DNA of 64,000 bases from CAYSPT01 sp964432985 (GTDB lineage Bacteria > Muiribacteriota > CAYSPT01), in NCBI GenBank assembly GCA_964432985.1, contig CAYSPT010000013.1:1-64000 (forward strand), given 5' to 3'. The notes below the pieces were generated by a model. The model ran no database searches. It was not told the DNA's origin and saw only the letters and a program-made list of their open reading frames with translations. Both the position numbers and the translations under genes were made by a program. Shown here one piece after another: positions 62,434-64,000 of this stretch. The first letter of the stretch is position 1; every line of letters begins with the position of its first letter.

Positions 62434-62443
62434 TACCTAGGTA
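62434..62443. promoter_or_regulatory. Ten-base palindrome in the response-regulator promoter region
   Basis: TACCTAGGTA is a perfect palindrome in an AT-rich part of the 303-bp gap between the response regulator (minus) and the GGQ protein (plus). It could be a site for the LuxR-type regulator itself. No other feature in this gap was convincing. Confidence 0.3.
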
Positions 62444-62610
62444 TATTTACCCTATTTGTCCTAAGTAATTTTACTCATCTATAGTTATAAGCGCTCTGAT
62501 ATGCTATCCACAAGTGTTGCGGACACGCCAGGGCTATGATAGTGTACGATGGGATTATCGCCCGGGTTTTCAAACCATGGTGACAGATCGGATGACGGAA
62601 AGGACCCTGG

Positions 62611-63036
62611 ATGATGGTTTCGTTCGGCGTATCACAGGCGAAACAGCGGGCGCTTCTGAAGAGAATGCAGGAACTGGAGATAAAAGAAAACGACCTGGAA
62701 GAGAAATTCATCAGGTCCGGGGGACCCGGGGGACAGAACGTAAACAAGGTAGCCACCTGTGTTTATCTGTGTCACAAGCCTACCGGTATCTCGGTCAAGT
62801 GCCAGAACGAGCGGTTCCAGGCTTTGAACCGGTTCTTCGCCCGCAGAATGCTGTGCGATGAAATTGAGCGGCAGCGGACGGGAGCCGTAAAACGGGAGCG
62901 GCAAAAGATCGAGAAAATCCGTCGTCAGAAACGCAAGCGTTCGAAACGAGCAAAAGAGAAAGTGCTGGCAGCTAAAAGGAAACAGTCGGAAAAGAAAAAG
63001 CGCCGGCGGGTAATCCTGACCGAAGACATGGAGTAA
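62611..63036 (+). CDS. Release-factor-like peptidyl-tRNA hydrolase domain protein (GGQ)
   Basis: 141 residues. It has the class I release factor catalytic domain alone: EKFIRSGGPGGQNVNKVATCVYL with the GGQ at 40-42, then a very basic C-terminal tail (RERQKIEKIRRQKRKRSKRAKEK). It lacks the codon-recognition domains of RF1/RF2. This is the layout of ArfB/YaeJ and of the RFH- and C12orf65-like group, which free stalled ribosomes. Two adjacent ATGs (62611, 62614) follow GGAAAGGA. The cyclase gene starts five bases after its stop. Confidence 0.9.
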   Translation: MMVSFGVSQAKQRALLKRMQELEIKENDLEEKFIRSGGPGGQNVNKVATCVYLCHKPTGISVKCQNERFQALNRFFARRMLCDEIERQRTGAVKRERQKIEKIRRQKRKRSKRAKEKVLAAKRKQSEKKKRRRVILTEDME

Positions 63037-63041
63037 ACATA

Positions 63042-64000
63042 ATGCAGCATTCGGACAACATAACCGGGAACCTATCAGAGGAACTCGATCTGCTCAGCGC
63101 TCAGGAACGGTTATCGATAGTCAAAAATAATCTCCATAGCCTGCGCCGAAGGTTCTGGCATACGAGCAATTATCTGCGCATCGTGATGATTCTGATAGCA
63201 TACGGTTTTGCCTTGTATCATCTCGACCACATCGCCCTGCCCTGGTCAATTCTCACCATCTATGTCTGCACCGGGATCATCTACTCGATGATCATTACGA
63301 TTCTGCTCAAAAAGACGAAATCCGAAGTGCTCTGGGCTTACCTGGGAACAGCCCTGGACATAACCTACATCGGCTGCATCCCCCTGGTATATTATTTAAG
63401 CGGCAACCTGTACGACATCCCCCCCCCGCTGCTCAGGGCGCTGCTGTTCGTCTTTGCCGGAGCATGGGTAGGGCTCAGGCTCCACCGGCGCCTGGTGGTG
63501 TTCGCGCTGCTGTACGGTTGGCTCTGGATTGCCGTGGTGTTCTCCATGGAAACCCTGGTTGACCGTGCAATCGATCCCTACGTAATGGGTACCACCTACC
63601 TGGTGTTTACCGGCGTGATGCTCACCTTCTGGGGCACGGTAAAGCAGGCGTCCGATCTCATCGTATCCTCCACCAGCCAGCTTCTGGAGCAGGAATGGAT
63701 CAAACGGGTGTTCGGCCTGTACGTGAGCCGGCAGGTGGCGGAGCAGATACTGGGAGGGAAAAAGCTCAACCTGGGGGGCGAGCGGCGTACCGCCACCATT
63801 CTGTTCGCCGACATCCGCGGTTTCACCGCTCTGGCTGAAACCATGGAAGCGGAAGAAACCGTCTCGTTCCTCAACGAATACATGGAACTGATGGTAGACG
63901 TGGTTATGAACAACCAGGGGATGATTGACAAGTTTATGGGAGACGCCATCATGGCGGTGTTCGGAAGCATTGACGAACATGATGATCACGCAGCCCGGGC
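63042..64000 (+). CDS. Membrane-bound class III adenylate cyclase (cut by window edge)
   Basis: 319 residues visible. About six membrane helices in the N-terminal 200 residues (YLRIVMILIAYGFALYHL, ILTIYVCTGIIYSMIITILL, ALDITYIGCIPLVYYL, ALLFVFAGAWVGL, LVVFALLYGWLWIAVVF, TTYLVFTGVMLTFWGTV). A coupling helix (EQEWIKRVFGLYVSRQVAEQILGG) comes next, then the cyclase domain: TILFADIRGFTALAE gives the first metal Asp, and MIDKFMGDAIMAVFG the base-recognising Lys and second metal Asp. The rest lies beyond the edge. The visible catalytic residues are intact. ATG 63042 is five bases after the GGQ gene stop, with no clear ribosome site, so translation may be coupled. Confidence 0.92.
   Translation, partial: MQHSDNITGNLSEELDLLSAQERLSIVKNNLHSLRRRFWHTSNYLRIVMILIAYGFALYHLDHIALPWSILTIYVCTGIIYSMIITILLKKTKSEVLWAYLGTALDITYIGCIPLVYYLSGNLYDIPPPLLRALLFVFAGAWVGLRLHRRLVVFALLYGWLWIAVVFSMETLVDRAIDPYVMGTTYLVFTGVMLTFWGTVKQASDLIVSSTSQLLEQEWIKRVFGLYVSRQVAEQILGGKKLNLGGERRTATILFADIRGFTALAETMEAEETVSFLNEYMELMVDVVMNNQGMIDKFMGDAIMAVFGSIDEHDDHAAR

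Overview
The window is a continuous stretch of bacterial chromosome, moderately GC-rich and densely coded, with no rRNA, tRNA, CRISPR array, transposase or phage gene that I could recognise. The host looks Gram-negative and motile: there is a TonB-dependent receptor with a C-terminal aromatic residue, a YfiR-like periplasmic protein, a SurA/PpiC-like chaperone, a Yej-type peptide ABC system, the flagellar chaperone FliS and a methyl-accepting chemotaxis protein. The many TPR proteins, a Ser/Thr kinase fused to a long TPR array, several class III nucleotide cyclases, and a TPR protein carrying a pilin-like cysteine segment suggest an uncultivated deep-branching phylum (Riflebacteria- or Wallbacteria-like). 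That placement is inference and weakly supported. Promoter-like sites resemble the sigma-70 consensus.

Layout. 1-2.7 kb: a cut-off repeat-rich membrane protein and a secreted TPR protein (minus strand). 2.8-8.5 kb: polX, archease, rtcB and a membrane TPR glycosyltransferase-like protein (plus). 8.6-11.5 kb: a small protein followed by a 21-bp tandem repeat, then a translationally coupled sulfur cassette (cysteine desulfurase, TusA-like carrier, PP-loop ATPase) on the minus strand behind a large leader stem-loop. 11.7-19 kb: prolyl oligopeptidase, the kinase-TPR fusion, and a ClpN-cyclase fusion with an altered metal site. 19-24.3 kb: a Qng1-like queuosine salvage enzyme divergent from a DMT transporter with an apparently leaderless mRNA, then an ECF sigma factor with a small membrane partner and a TPR membrane protein behind paired palindromes. 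24.5-36.2 kb: a 14-repeat propeller-like secreted protein, a membrane cyclase, an ABC-2 exporter (ATPase plus two permeases), a PpiC chaperone, an unknown protein with an isochorismatase-like hydrolase, a short ferredoxin and a kinesin-light-chain-type TPR protein. 36.2-43.7 kb: UvsE and a five-gene Yej/Opp peptide importer. 44.2-56.3 kb: a long minus-strand run, TonB receptor - YfiR-like - poly-HAMP chemoreceptor - PIG-L/cNMP fusion - BshA-like - left-handed-beta-helix protein - BshB1-like - YihY. 56.5-64 kb: exported oligopeptidase B, a secreted subtilase, FliS, a STAS protein, a NarL-type regulator, a GGQ release-factor-like protein and the start of a membrane adenylate cyclase.

How the genes may work together. 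The most unusual region is 45.7-56.3 kb, where outer-membrane sensing genes precede genes resembling the first two steps of bacillithiol synthesis (GlcNAc-malate formation and deacetylation). Between them is a very large PIG-L deacetylase that ends in a cyclic-nucleotide-binding domain. BshC, the cysteine-adding step, is absent from the window. Two apparently competent cyclases (27.0 and 63.0 kb) and one altered one (17.8 kb) could belong to the same second-messenger network. Short tandem repeats and palindromes sit in several gaps and gene ends and are listed separately.
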